From CALKAL01 sp051846895 (GTDB lineage Bacteria; Bacillota; Bacilli; Bacillales; Alkalibacillaceae): a stretch of DNA of 64,000 bases. The number at the start of each line of letters is the position of its first letter. Positions within the stretch are counted from its first letter, which is position 1. Position numbers and translations under genes: made by a program. Shown here one piece after another: positions 26,836-35,597 of the stretch. The notes beneath the pieces were generated by a model. It was given only the letters and a program-made list of their open reading frames with translations. It ran no database searches and had not been told where the DNA came from. The DNA lies in the NCBI GenBank assembly GCA_051846895.1, contig JBPYCQ010000009.1, positions 75,050-139,049 of the forward strand. Direction: 5' to 3'.

Positions 26836-27555
26836 ATGGAGTATTTAGGCGTTATTGTAAATGGCGTTTGTATTATACTAGGGACTTTATTTGGTTTATT
26901 TTTTACGAAAATCAAAGAAAAAATAAAAGAAACAATTATGAGTGGCATTGGACTCACCGTTATATTAATTGGTTTTTCAATGGCATTGGAATCTGATCGA
27001 ATTGTTGTCATCTTATTAAGTTTATTAACTGGTGCTATTATAGGCGAAGGATTTGATTTAGATAAAAAGTTAAACAATGTAGGTGCTAAACTAGAACAAA
27101 AATTTAAAAAAGAAGGTTCTAACTCAACCATTGCCGAAGCCTTTGTTACTGCATCATTAATTTTTGTGATTGGTGCGATGGCAGTGATTGGTGCGTTAGA
27201 TAGTGGACTACGTGGAGATCATGAAATTTTATTTACGAAATCATTAATCGATGGGTTTGTAGCGTTAGTTCTTACTACAACATTAGGGTTTGGAGTCGTT
27301 TTCTCAGCGATACCAGTTGTTTTATATCAAGGTTCGATTGTACTTTTTGCTGCACAAATAAATAATATTTTTTCAGATAGTTTTTTGGAATTATTTATTC
27401 AAGATATGACAGCTACAGGTGGTTTATTAATTGTGGCGATTGGCCTTAACTTGCTTAAAATTACCTCGATTCGGGTGGCGAATTTGTTGCCAAGCTTAAT
27501 AACTGTTGGAATTGTTTTATACGCTTATATACAGTTAAATCAGCATTTCTTTTAA
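26836..27555 (+). CDS. DUF554 family membrane protein (YqgA-like)
   Basis: This 239-residue integral membrane protein has about seven hydrophobic segments, beginning YLGVIVNGVCIILGTLFG, then MSGIGLTVILIGFSMAL and LLSLLTGAIIGEGFDLD, and ending near LLPSLITVGIVLYAYI. The GTLFG and GAIIGEG signatures fit DUF554, a family of unknown function. It lies directly after spo0J, a common location in Bacillaceae, and is convergent with yyaC across a terminator. Confidence 0.85.
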   Translation: MEYLGVIVNGVCIILGTLFGLFFTKIKEKIKETIMSGIGLTVILIGFSMALESDRIVVILLSLLTGAIIGEGFDLDKKLNNVGAKLEQKFKKEGSNSTIAEAFVTASLIFVIGAMAVIGALDSGLRGDHEILFTKSLIDGFVALVLTTTLGFGVVFSAIPVVLYQGSIVLFAAQINNIFSDSFLELFIQDMTATGGLLIVAIGLNLLKITSIRVANLLPSLITVGIVLYAYIQLNQHFF

Positions 27556-27562
27556 AAGAAAT

Positions 27563-28159
27563 TCACTTGGAACCTACTTGTTTCAAGTGTTTTTTATTAT
27601 CGTTTTTGCTTAAGTTAACATCTAAAAAGTGAATCGCTTTCCCAATTGTTTTTGCGATATTCAAGACATTAGCTAATCTTGTGCTTTGTAAAACAGCTAA
27701 ATCTAAAAACCCCCCAATATTTACAATCCCTTTTATATATAAATCTCCAACTGGATTTAAATCTTTATTAAGCGCTGCCCCTGGCGTTAATGATCCGACA
27801 CCTACGTCAATTGAATTTACTTTTTCTAAAGAAGACAATGCAGCATCTACCGCAATTATAAATGGTTTTTCGTGCTTCTGATGAATGATTGCTAACGTTT
27901 CTTCAAGATTTCGAGCATGTACAGGATCTTCAACCGTACCGTAAATATGTAATCTGTTGATGTATCTACTAGTCAAATAAGTGCCAACCAGTGGGCCAAG
28001 GCTATCTCCTGTACAACGGTCAGTTCCGATACATAAAATAATAATCTCACTTGACTCGCGTACATAATTTAATAGAAATTTATATAACCGATAACTTGCG
28101 GAACTATCGGATACTTTAAAATTCATATGAATCTCATGAAACATGCCATCGTTATACAT
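27563..28159 (-). CDS. yyaC: sporulation protein YyaC (DUF1256, GPR-like fold)
   Basis: YyaC belongs to the DUF1256 family, which shares the fold of the germination protease GPR and is found in spore formers. Family motifs are IILCIGTDRCTGDSLGPLVG, YGTVEDPVHARNLEETL, FIIAVDAALSS and GVGSLTPGAALNKDLNPVG. Its function is still unclear. The ATG at 28159 follows AAGGGGAC. It is the only leftward gene in this part and is one reason to think the organism sporulates. Confidence 0.92.
   Translation of the reverse strand: MYNDGMFHEIHMNFKVSDSSASYRLYKFLLNYVRESSEIIILCIGTDRCTGDSLGPLVGTYLTSRYINRLHIYGTVEDPVHARNLEETLAIIHQKHEKPFIIAVDAALSSLEKVNSIDVGVGSLTPGAALNKDLNPVGDLYIKGIVNIGGFLDLAVLQSTRLANVLNIAKTIGKAIHFLDVNLSKNDNKKHLKQVGSK
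27564..27595 (+). terminator. terminator of the DUF554 gene
   Basis: CACTTGGAA and TTTCAAGTG form a stem followed by TTTTTT. It overlaps the 3' end of the convergent yyaC gene. Confidence 0.75.
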
Positions 28160-28218
28160 AAGTTTGTCCCCTTAAACATACTTTTTAATAGTATACGTAA
28201 ATAGCATCGGAGTTATAC

Positions 28219-29262
28219 ATGAGAGGTCGTGAGAATAAGTTGTCTAACGGTATTAAATGGATTGGATTAATAATAGCTACTATGGTAGGCGCAGGTTATG
28301 CATCGGGAAGAGAGTTATGGGAATTTTTCGGCTATGAGAGTGGACTAGCAATCTTAATCTTTACTTTATTGTTTATCATTAGCTGCCATGTAATATTAAT
28401 GCTAAGTTATGAATTAAAAACAATACATTACTTACCTGTGTTACAAGCTCTATTAGGAAAAAGATTCGCAACTATTTACGATACGGGCGTTATGATTTAT
28501 TTATTTACAACACTATTTGTTATGATTTCTGGAAGTGGTGCTACTTTCACAATATACGAGGTGCCTTATTTATTAGGTTCAATCATAATGGTTATTTTTG
28601 TACTAGTCGTTATTCCATTTGGCATGAATGGAATACTATCAATTAATCGTTTCATTCTACCATTACTCATTGCGGGATTATCAATTGTATTGATACTATT
28701 TATTTGGCGAGAAAATATACCTATTTTCTACGATTTAAAAGAACAATCAAATTGGTCTTCATCCATCCCATTCACTTCTTTAAATATCTTGCCTTTGATT
28801 GCTATTTTAGGTGCAATAGGAAAAGAAATTGATAGTAAAAAGGAAATTTATATTGCAAGTATTGGTAGCGGACTTATACTTGGAGTTTTAAGTTTCCTAT
28901 ATAATACAAGTTTAGTACACGTTGCTGATCAATTATTCTTTTATGATATTCCATTGTTTGCAATTTTAAACGGTTATCCAATAAGGATGTTTATTATAAT
29001 GTCGATCCTATTGTGGTTTGCTATATATACCACTGCTATAACAAGCTTGTTTGGATTAATTGCTAGATTAAAAGAACATTTTAAGTTGAAACAGTTTTGG
29101 CTTGGAGTAATTGTTATTGCCTTTGCGATTCCGTTTACCTTTTTTGGTTTTAAAAATTTAATTAGTTACCTCTATCCTTTATATGGAGTGATTAATCTAT
29201 ATGTTTTAGCGATGATCATGATTTATCCTATCTTAAAACGAGCGAATAGTTCTAAAATTTGA
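28219..29262 (+). CDS. YkvI-family membrane protein
   Basis: This 347-residue protein has about ten transmembrane helices. The N-terminus (GIKWIGLIIATMVGAGYASG, then RELWEFFGYESG) carries the unwound first helix with an MVGAGYASGRE motif typical of the YkvI family, which resembles amino-acid and sodium symporters of the LeuT fold. No substrate can be assigned. Its ATG (28219) overlaps the upstream intergenic region without a strong ribosome site. It is followed by the small gene yyzM. Confidence 0.8.
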   Translation: MRGRENKLSNGIKWIGLIIATMVGAGYASGRELWEFFGYESGLAILIFTLLFIISCHVILMLSYELKTIHYLPVLQALLGKRFATIYDTGVMIYLFTTLFVMISGSGATFTIYEVPYLLGSIIMVIFVLVVIPFGMNGILSINRFILPLLIAGLSIVLILFIWRENIPIFYDLKEQSNWSSSIPFTSLNILPLIAILGAIGKEIDSKKEIYIASIGSGLILGVLSFLYNTSLVHVADQLFFYDIPLFAILNGYPIRMFIIMSILLWFAIYTTAITSLFGLIARLKEHFKLKQFWLGVIVIAFAIPFTFFGFKNLISYLYPLYGVINLYVLAMIMIYPILKRANSSKI

Positions 29263-29333
29263 TACAATATAGTTTAGAAAGATTCCTTTCGTATACATTT
29301 AAAGATAAATTATTTAGGGAAGGAAATGGTATT

Positions 29334-29528
29334 ATGTCAGATCGTTCATATGAATTAAACGATGTTGTTGAAATGAAAAAACCACATCCTTGTGGTAATA
29401 ATGAATGGAAAATTATTCGAATGGGTATGGATATCCGAATTAAATGTCTAGGATGCGACCACAGTGTATTAATTCCGCGTAAAAATTTCGAAAAAAAATT
29501 AAAAAAAGTAATAAAAAAATCTGATTAA
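29334..29528 (+). CDS. yyzM: DUF951 family protein YyzM
   Basis: This 64-residue protein contains VVEMKKPHPCGNNEWKI and CLGCDHSVLIPR, the DUF951 signature with three cysteines that could hold a metal. In Bacillus the homologue lies just before ychF, as here. The frame is open further upstream, but ATG 29334 after AAGGAA gives the family length. The function is unknown. A parS site starts four bases after the stop. Confidence 0.88.
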   Translation: MSDRSYELNDVVEMKKPHPCGNNEWKIIRMGMDIRIKCLGCDHSVLIPRKNFEKKLKKVIKKSD

Positions 29529-29532
29529 AAAA

Positions 29533-29548
29533 TGTTTCACGTGAAACA
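29533..29548. other. parS: parS site 3
   Basis: A third perfect TGTTTCACGTGAAACA palindrome, 5.4 kb from the first, lies between yyzM and its terminator. Confidence 0.97.
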
Positions 29549-29579
29549 TAATAAGATTAAGTGCTAAAAAAATGTTAAA

Positions 29580-29605
29580 CAGAGGCAAAAAGCCTTTGTT
29601 TTTTT
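29580..29605 (+). terminator. yyzM terminator
   Basis: CAGAGGC and GCCTTTG form a short stem with loop AAAAA, followed by T7. Confidence 0.7.
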
Positions 29606-29701
29606 GTTTTTCTGCTAGCTTGTATTTTTGATTATGAATCAATATAATTGTTATGACTAATCTTGATAGGTTGGGTACAGATTGAAGGAGATGAAATATA
29701 T

Positions 29702-30802
29702 ATGTCATTAACTGCAGGAATCGTCGGTTTACCAAACGTCGGAAAATCCACATTATTTAATGCTATAACACAAGCTGGAGCACTTTCAGCTAACTATCCA
29801 TTCGCAACGATAGAACCAAATGTTGGAATTGTTGAAGTTCCAGATGAAAGATTAAATAAATTGACAGAGCTAGTTACACCACAAAAAACAATTCCTACAA
29901 CGTTTGAATTTACGGATATCGCCGGAATTGTAAAAGGTGCAAGTAAAGGGGAAGGTCTTGGAAACCAGTTTTTATCACATATAAGACAAGTAGATGCAAT
30001 CTGTCACGTTGTGCGTTGTTTTGATGATGAAAACATAACTCACGTAGCGGGTAAAGTTGATCCAATCGATGATATTGAAACGATTAATTTAGAGCTAATT
30101 TTAGCTGATTTAGAGACAGTATCTAAAAGATATGATCGAGTGGCAAAACTAGCTAAACAAAAAGTAAAAGAAGCTGTAGCTGAATTTGAAGTATTAGAAA
30201 AATTAAAAGATGCATTCGAAAATGAAATTCCAGCGCGTGCCATAGAGTTCAATAAAGAACAAATGAAGCTAGTTAAGCAGCTCCATTTACTAACAATAAA
30301 GCCAATATTATATGTAGCTAACGTTGGTGAAGATGAAATTATTGATGCAGAAGGAAATGAATATGTTGAAAAGGTAAAAGAATATGCACAAAATGAAGGG
30401 GCAGAAGTAATCATTATTTGTGCAAAAGTAGAGGCAGAAATTGCCGAATTAGATCAAGATGAAAAAGAAGAATTTTTAAAAGAGTTAGGTATTGAGGAAT
30501 CAGGATTAGATCAGCTGATTAAAGCATCCTACTCGATGCTCGGTTTAGCAACTTATTTTACAGCTGGTGAAAAAGAAGTCCGTGCTTGGACCTTTAGAAA
30601 AGGAATGACAGCTCCACAAACAGCAGGGATTATTCATACTGATTTTGAGAGAGGTTTTATTCGTGCAGAAACTGTATCATATGACGATTTAATGGATGCA
30701 GGCTCAATGGCACAAGCTCGTGAAAAAGGAAAAGTTCGCTTAGAAGGAAAGGATTATATTGTACAGGATGGGGATATTATCCACTTCCGTTTTAACGTTT
30801 AA
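29702..30802 (+). CDS. ychF: redox-regulated ATPase YchF (OLA1 family)
   Basis: YchF is an Obg-related P-loop protein that prefers ATP and associates with ribosomes. The G1 motif is GLPNVGKSTLFNAIT and G3 is FTDIAGIVKGASKGEGLGN. The middle helical domain is rich in Lys and Glu, and the C-terminal TGS domain ends in DGDIIHFRFNV. ATG 29702 follows GAAGGAG and gives 366 residues, the usual size; an in-frame ATG 39 bases upstream has no ribosome site. Confidence 0.97.
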   Translation: MSLTAGIVGLPNVGKSTLFNAITQAGALSANYPFATIEPNVGIVEVPDERLNKLTELVTPQKTIPTTFEFTDIAGIVKGASKGEGLGNQFLSHIRQVDAICHVVRCFDDENITHVAGKVDPIDDIETINLELILADLETVSKRYDRVAKLAKQKVKEAVAEFEVLEKLKDAFENEIPARAIEFNKEQMKLVKQLHLLTIKPILYVANVGEDEIIDAEGNEYVEKVKEYAQNEGAEVIIICAKVEAEIAELDQDEKEEFLKELGIEESGLDQLIKASYSMLGLATYFTAGEKEVRAWTFRKGMTAPQTAGIIHTDFERGFIRAETVSYDDLMDAGSMAQAREKGKVRLEGKDYIVQDGDIIHFRFNV

Positions 30803-30823
30803 TTCAGGATTATAAGTTTGTTA

Positions 30824-30852
30824 TTGTCATGAAAATAATATTTTGTTATAAT
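30824..30852 (+). promoter_or_regulatory. promoter of the rpsF operon
   Basis: TTGTCA (30824-30829) and a perfect TATAAT (30847-30852) are 17 bases apart, about 90 bases before rpsF. Confidence 0.75.
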
Positions 30853-30888
30853 ACATTGATGTGAGTAATTAAATAATTTTAGGAATTA

Positions 30889-30932
30889 CTCCTTGCTCTA
30901 TGTAAGTGTAGAGCCGTAAAGTCCAAGAGGAG
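30889..30932 (+). promoter_or_regulatory. candidate S6:S18 autoregulatory leader RNA
   Basis: CTCCTTG (30889-30895) can pair with CAAGAGGAG (30924-30932), hiding the rpsF ribosome site. Inside, GCTCTA (30895-30900) pairs with TAGAGC (30909-30914), leaving CCG (30914-30916) next to the stem. A CCG beside a stem ahead of rpsF is the hallmark of the S6:S18-binding leader described in many bacteria. The exact fold here is my inference. Confidence 0.5.
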
Positions 30933-30942
30933 GTGAAGACGG

Positions 30943-31233
30943 ATGAATAAATATGAAGTTATGTACATCATCCGCCCTGACATTGAGGAGGAAGCTCGTA
31001 AAGAAGTGATCGAGCGTTTCAACAAAGTGTTAACGGATAATGGTGCAGAAGTTACTAATGTTGATGAAATGGGTCAACGTAGACTTGCATATGAAATTAA
31101 CGATTATCGTGATGGTTATTACGTCGTAGTGAACTTTGATGGTGGCGTTGAAGCTGTTAACGAATTTGATCGTATTGCAAAGTTCTCAGATGATATTATT
31201 CGTCACATGATTATTCGTTTAGATGAAGAATAA
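30943..31233 (+). CDS. rpsF: 30S ribosomal protein S6
   Basis: S6 binds the small-subunit central domain together with S18. The 96 residues start MNKYEVMYIIRPDIEEEAR and contain GQRRLAYEINDYRDGYYVV, both characteristic. AGGAGGTG lies 8-15 bases before the ATG and may be masked by the leader hairpin. It opens the rpsF-ssb-rpsR operon, which links ribosome production and single-strand DNA binding near oriC. Confidence 0.98.
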   Translation: MNKYEVMYIIRPDIEEEARKEVIERFNKVLTDNGAEVTNVDEMGQRRLAYEINDYRDGYYVVVNFDGGVEAVNEFDRIAKFSDDIIRHMIIRLDEE

Positions 31234-31245
31234 GGAGTGTTTGAT

Positions 31246-31719
31246 GTGTTAAATCGTGTCGTATTAGTTGGAAGATTAACAAGAGATCCTGAATTGCGTT
31301 ATACTCCAAATGGTGTAGCGGTAGCGAATTTTAATATCGCTGTGAATAGACCTTTTTCAAATCAGCAAGGAGAAAGAGAAGCGGACTTCATTAACTGTGT
31401 TATTTGGAGAAGACCAGCTGAAAACCTTGCTAATTATATGAAAAAAGGTGGCTTAATAGGAGTGGATGGTCGCATACAGACACGAAGCTTTGAGGGGCAG
31501 GACGGTAAACGCGTATTTGTAACAGAAGTTGTTGCGGATACAGTTCAGTTCTTAGAATCAAAAGGTTCCAATCAAGGAAGACCAAATACATCATCTATGG
31601 GCACATCAAACGATCATAATCAAAATCAAAGTGGATATGAGCCTCCGAAAAGAGAGGACAATCCATTCGAAGATAGTGGTGAACCAGTCGACTTATCAGA
31701 CGATGATTTACCATTCTAA
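31246..31719 (+). CDS. ssb: single-stranded DNA-binding protein
   Basis: SSB coats single-stranded DNA at forks and during repair. The OB fold runs from LNRVVLVGRLTRDPELRYTP through about residue 105. The linker is short and polar, and the acidic tail ends DLSDDDLPF, the hub that recruits partner proteins. GTG 31246 is 8 bases after AAGGAG and gives the family-like N-terminus; a GTG nine bases upstream overlaps that site. It begins 12 bases after rpsF. Confidence 0.98.
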   Translation: MLNRVVLVGRLTRDPELRYTPNGVAVANFNIAVNRPFSNQQGEREADFINCVIWRRPAENLANYMKKGGLIGVDGRIQTRSFEGQDGKRVFVTEVVADTVQFLESKGSNQGRPNTSSMGTSNDHNQNQSGYEPPKREDNPFEDSGEPVDLSDDDLPF

Positions 31720-31741
31720 AACTTGTGAAGGAGGGTTTTAA

Positions 31742-31966
31742 ATGGCACGTCGTGGACGTAAACGTAAAAAAGTGTGTTATTTCAAATCGAATAACATTAA
31801 ACATATCGATTACAAAGATTTAGATTTGCTTAAACGTTTCATTTCAGAACGTGGTAAAATTTTACCTCGTCGTGTAACTGGAACATCTGCAAAATACCAA
31901 CGTAAATTAACGCTAGCAATTAAACGCGCAAGACAAATGGCTTTATTACCATATGTTGGCGAATAA
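31742..31966 (+). CDS. rpsR: 30S ribosomal protein S18
   Basis: S18 partners S6 on the 30S platform. The 74 residues begin with a basic stretch (ARRGRKRKKVCYFKSN) and include RVTGTSAKYQRKLTLAIKRAR, the family signature. AAGGAGGG precedes the ATG. It closes the rpsF-ssb-rpsR operon and is followed by a strong terminator. Confidence 0.98.
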   Translation: MARRGRKRKKVCYFKSNNIKHIDYKDLDLLKRFISERGKILPRRVTGTSAKYQRKLTLAIKRARQMALLPYVGE

Positions 31967-31975
31967 AATAGACTT

Positions 31976-32013
31976 AAAGACACTAGAGGGTATTACCTTT
32001 AGTGTCTTTTTTG
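31976..32013 (+). terminator. rpsF operon terminator
   Basis: AAAGACACTAGAGG and CCTTTAGTGTCTTTT form a long stem with one mismatch followed by T6. Confidence 0.92.
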
Positions 32014-32169
32014 GTAGTACTATATTTAACCTTCGTGAGAAAAAATTCACTACCGTTTTTTAAAAAATGAAGTGATTTTTTTGGTATTATAGCTCTTAAA
32101 TTATATAATGGTATAAAACCGTCATACAATATAATAATTGTTTGTATAACTATAAATTGAGGTGTAACG

Positions 32170-33108
32170 ATGAACCAATCAAAAGCTATAACAGAAGGAG
32201 CCATATTTACAGGCGTATACGTAGCATTATTACTTATGACATTATTTGTTCCATTTATAAGTATTTTTTCTATATTCTTATTACCGATCCCATTTGTATT
32301 ATATTCCTATCGATACGGGATAAAAAATTCCGGGGTCATGTTCATTGCAGCATTATTAGTATCGATGATTGTCGCAACTATATTTTCTTTACCGACAACC
32401 GTTCTTATGGGGTTAGGTGGTATTGCAATCGGTTGGGCATTATATGAAGGAAAAGAAACATATGAAACTTGGGCACGTGGTGCATTAGGATTTTCCTTAG
32501 GATTAGGATTCGTCTACGCCATTACTCAGTTTGTTTTTGATGTTAATTGGAATGAGCAGTTTAGTACAATGATTGATGAATCATTAGAAAGCACAGTAAA
32601 CTTTTTTTCTCAATTTGGGCAAGGGCTAGATGATAAACAAGTCGAATTACTTAATGAACAATTTCATCACCTATTATATTTAATTCCAACTGGCATCGTC
32701 TTATTTGGAACACTACTAGCCTTCTTGGCGCTATGGATTAGTTATAAGTTAATTAATCGCTTAGAAAATAAAAATTATAAATTTCCAAAGTTTCGTGAGT
32801 TTCAATTGCCGACATCACTTATTTGGTACTTCTTTGCTGGTATTATTTTATCATGGATATTTACAGACCCGAATGAGACAATGTATTTAGTCGCTACTAA
32901 TATTTATACGTTAACGGGGATGTTATTAGTATTACAAGGATTATCATTTGTATTTTTCTATACACATTATAAAAATTGGTCTAAGGCGATTCCAATTGTT
33001 CTAATCGTGATATTCGTTTTATATCCACTTTTACTCCTTTATCCAATTAGATTTTTAGGTATAATTGACTTAGGTTTTCAAATGAGAGATCGATTAACCA
33101 AATCATGA
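32170..33108 (+). CDS. yybS: DUF2232 family membrane protein (YybS-like)
   Basis: This 312-residue protein has about eight transmembrane segments (VYVALLLMTLFVPFISIFS, then VMFIAALLVSMIVATIFSL, and a C-terminal group near VLIVIFVLYPLLLLYP). The start (MNQSKAITEGAIFTGVY) is the DUF2232 pattern. The family function is unknown. The location between rpsR and gdpP is conserved in Bacillus. GAGGTG precedes the ATG. Confidence 0.88.
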   Translation: MNQSKAITEGAIFTGVYVALLLMTLFVPFISIFSIFLLPIPFVLYSYRYGIKNSGVMFIAALLVSMIVATIFSLPTTVLMGLGGIAIGWALYEGKETYETWARGALGFSLGLGFVYAITQFVFDVNWNEQFSTMIDESLESTVNFFSQFGQGLDDKQVELLNEQFHHLLYLIPTGIVLFGTLLAFLALWISYKLINRLENKNYKFPKFREFQLPTSLIWYFFAGIILSWIFTDPNETMYLVATNIYTLTGMLLVLQGLSFVFFYTHYKNWSKAIPIVLIVIFVLYPLLLLYPIRFLGIIDLGFQMRDRLTKS

Positions 33109-33148
33109 TAGGTTTTTATCTATATCTATCATTAGGGGATGACTTTAA

Positions 33149-35122
33149 ATGCATGATATTAAAGGATTGATTGAAAATAAAAGTGTTTGGCTACTGTATG
33201 CTTTAGCGGTTGTATTAACGGCAATCGTCATTTATTATCAATTAATCATCGGTTCAGCACTAGCTATTATTTTAGTGTTTCTCATTTATAACACTTATAA
33301 AACAGAGAAACGAAATAGAATACGAACAGAAAATTATATTTCTACTTTATCCCATCGTGTTAAAAAGGTGGGGGATGAGGCATTATTAGAAATGCCTTAT
33401 GGAATCATTTTGTTTAATGACGATTATAAAGTAGAATGGACGAATCCATACATAAGTGACTTGATTAACGAAGAACATTCTTTAATTGGCGAGGATTTAT
33501 CAAGTTTATCAGAGTCTTTAGCTTTGGCTGTCAAAGAGGAAGACGAGGAACAATGGATAGAATTACAAGATAAGAAATTCCATGTTACCATCCGTATGGA
33601 AGAGAGATTAGTTTATTTATTTGATCGAACAGAACAAGTTGAGTTAGAAGAGAAATATGAAGATGAAAAGACTGTTCTCGCAGTTATTTTTCTAGATAAC
33701 TATGAAGAAGTAACCCAAGCGATGGACGATACGACGAGAAGTCACTTAAATTCTGAAGTAACAGCAATGCTAAATAATTGGTCAAATAACTATGGTATTT
33801 ACTTAAAACGCACATCTCAAGAACGGTTTCTCGCTGTGATGAATGAAGAAATCCTAACTCAATTAGAAAAAACTAAATTCGAAATTCTTGATGATGTAAG
33901 AGAATTAATTTCTGATCAAAATGTACCATTAACTTTAAGTATTGGAATTGGAAGAGGTTTAATAGACTTACCTCAATTAGGTGAGGTAGCACAATCAAGC
34001 TTGGACTTAGCATTAGGACGCGGTGGAGACCAGGTCGTTATCAAAGATGAAAATGGAAAAGTAAAATTCTTTGGTGGTAAAACGAATCCAATGGAAAAAA
34101 GGACTCGCGTTCGTGCTCGTGTTATTTCCCATGCTTTAAGAGAGCTTGTTCGTGCAAGCGATAAAGTGTTAATAATGGGTCATAAAATGCCTGATATGGA
34201 TTCAATCGGTTCATGTATTGGGATATTGAAATTAACACAACAAAATGGCAAAAAAGGGTATGTCGTTTATGATCCAGATGGCGTTAATACAGGTGTTGAA
34301 AAATTAATGATTGAAGTACAAGACGACGAATCACTTTCAGAATGGTTTATTACCCCTGAACAGTCACAAGATATGGTCACTAAAGATACGTTAATTATAA
34401 TTGTAGATACACATAAACCTTCTATGGTGATGGAGGAGCGTATACTAAACAAGACAAACCATGTCGTCGTCATTGATCACCATCGTCGTAGTGAAGATTT
34501 TGTTGATGATCCAATTTTAGTTTATATGGAGCCATACGCATCTTCTACAGCAGAGCTAGTAACCGAATTACTGGAGTATCAAGACGGTCCAGTTCCACTA
34601 AGTGTACTTGAAGCAACAGCCTTGCTAGCAGGGATTACAGTTGATACGAAATCATTTACGTTACGTACAGGTTCAAGAACATTTGATGCTGCAAGTTACT
34701 TACGGTCGAAAGGGGCCGATACGGTACTTGTTCAAAAACTATTAAAAGAAGACTTAGAAGAGTATATTAAAAGAAGTGATTTAGTTAAAAGTGCAACGAT
34801 ATATAGAGAAGGTATTGCAATAGCAACTGGAAAAGAGAATACGACTTATCATGCAATTATCATTGCTCAGGCCGCTGACACACTGCTTACAATGAGTGAT
34901 GTAAAAGCCTCATTCGTTGTAGCAGTAAGAAAAGATGGGAAAGTCGGAATTAGCGCCCGCTCATTAGGTGAAGTTAACGTTCAAATCATTATGGAACGTC
35001 TAAATGGCGGCGGTCACTTAACAAATGCCGCGACTCAATTAGAAGATACAACGACAGAGCAAGTGGTTGAACAATTAAGAGACATTATCGAGGAATATTT
35101 AGAAGGAGGAGATGAATCATGA
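33149..35122 (+). CDS. gdpP: cyclic-di-AMP phosphodiesterase GdpP
   Basis: GdpP hydrolyses the essential second messenger c-di-AMP at the membrane. In order it has two N-terminal transmembrane helices (about residues 10-50), a degenerate PAS domain (about 75-150), a modified GGDEF domain (about 170-300) and a DHH/DHHA1 phosphodiesterase domain with GHKMPDMDSIGS, VIDHHRRSEDF and the C-terminal GGGHLTNAATQL. The length of 657 matches the family. Its stop overlaps the rplI start (ATGA), so the two are coupled. Confidence 0.97.
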   Translation: MHDIKGLIENKSVWLLYALAVVLTAIVIYYQLIIGSALAIILVFLIYNTYKTEKRNRIRTENYISTLSHRVKKVGDEALLEMPYGIILFNDDYKVEWTNPYISDLINEEHSLIGEDLSSLSESLALAVKEEDEEQWIELQDKKFHVTIRMEERLVYLFDRTEQVELEEKYEDEKTVLAVIFLDNYEEVTQAMDDTTRSHLNSEVTAMLNNWSNNYGIYLKRTSQERFLAVMNEEILTQLEKTKFEILDDVRELISDQNVPLTLSIGIGRGLIDLPQLGEVAQSSLDLALGRGGDQVVIKDENGKVKFFGGKTNPMEKRTRVRARVISHALRELVRASDKVLIMGHKMPDMDSIGSCIGILKLTQQNGKKGYVVYDPDGVNTGVEKLMIEVQDDESLSEWFITPEQSQDMVTKDTLIIIVDTHKPSMVMEERILNKTNHVVVIDHHRRSEDFVDDPILVYMEPYASSTAELVTELLEYQDGPVPLSVLEATALLAGITVDTKSFTLRTGSRTFDAASYLRSKGADTVLVQKLLKEDLEEYIKRSDLVKSATIYREGIAIATGKENTTYHAIIIAQAADTLLTMSDVKASFVVAVRKDGKVGISARSLGEVNVQIIMERLNGGGHLTNAATQLEDTTTEQVVEQLRDIIEEYLEGGDES

Positions 35123-35568
35123 AAGTCATCTTTACAAAGGACGTAAAAGGTAAAGGTAAAAAAGGAGAAGTGAAAGACGTCTCTGAAGGATATGCTAGAA
35201 ACTATTTACTAAAAAATAATTTAGCAGTTGAAGCGAATAAAGGGAATTTAAAACAATTAGAAGGTCAAAAGAAAAAACAAAAAGAAATCGAACAAGAAGT
35301 GTTAGAAGAAGCAAAACAGTTAAAAGAAAAGCTAGAAAACTTAACAGTTGAATTAAAAGCTAAATCTGGTGAATCAGGAAGACTTTTTGGTTCTATAACT
35401 AACAAACAAATTGCCGATGAGTTAAAGAAAAACTATAAAATTAAAATCGACAAGAGAAAGATAGAATTAGATGAGCCGATACGTTCTTTAGGTGTAACTC
35501 AAGTGCCTGTCAAATTACATCCAGACGTATCAGCAACGTTAAAGGTGCACGTAAAAGAAGAAGCGTAG
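35119..35568 (+). CDS. rplI: 50S ribosomal protein L9
   Basis: L9 is a two-domain protein with a long connecting helix. The N-terminal domain is MKVIFTKDVKGKGKKGEVK with GYARNYLLKNNLA, followed by the Lys- and Glu-rich helix (about residues 45-75) and the C-terminal domain with SGRLFGSITNKQIAD. The 149 residues are typical. It overlaps gdpP by four bases and precedes dnaB, the conserved gdpP-rplI-dnaB order. Confidence 0.98.
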   Translation: MKVIFTKDVKGKGKKGEVKDVSEGYARNYLLKNNLAVEANKGNLKQLEGQKKKQKEIEQEVLEEAKQLKEKLENLTVELKAKSGESGRLFGSITNKQIADELKKNYKIKIDKRKIELDEPIRSLGVTQVPVKLHPDVSATLKVHVKEEA

Positions 35569-35597
35569 TCGTTTCATTTTAAAGAGGGGGAAACGAT

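Noticed and set aside
24000..29600. Noc-binding sites
   Set aside because: I looked for the palindrome ATTTCCCGGGAAAT and found no copy here.
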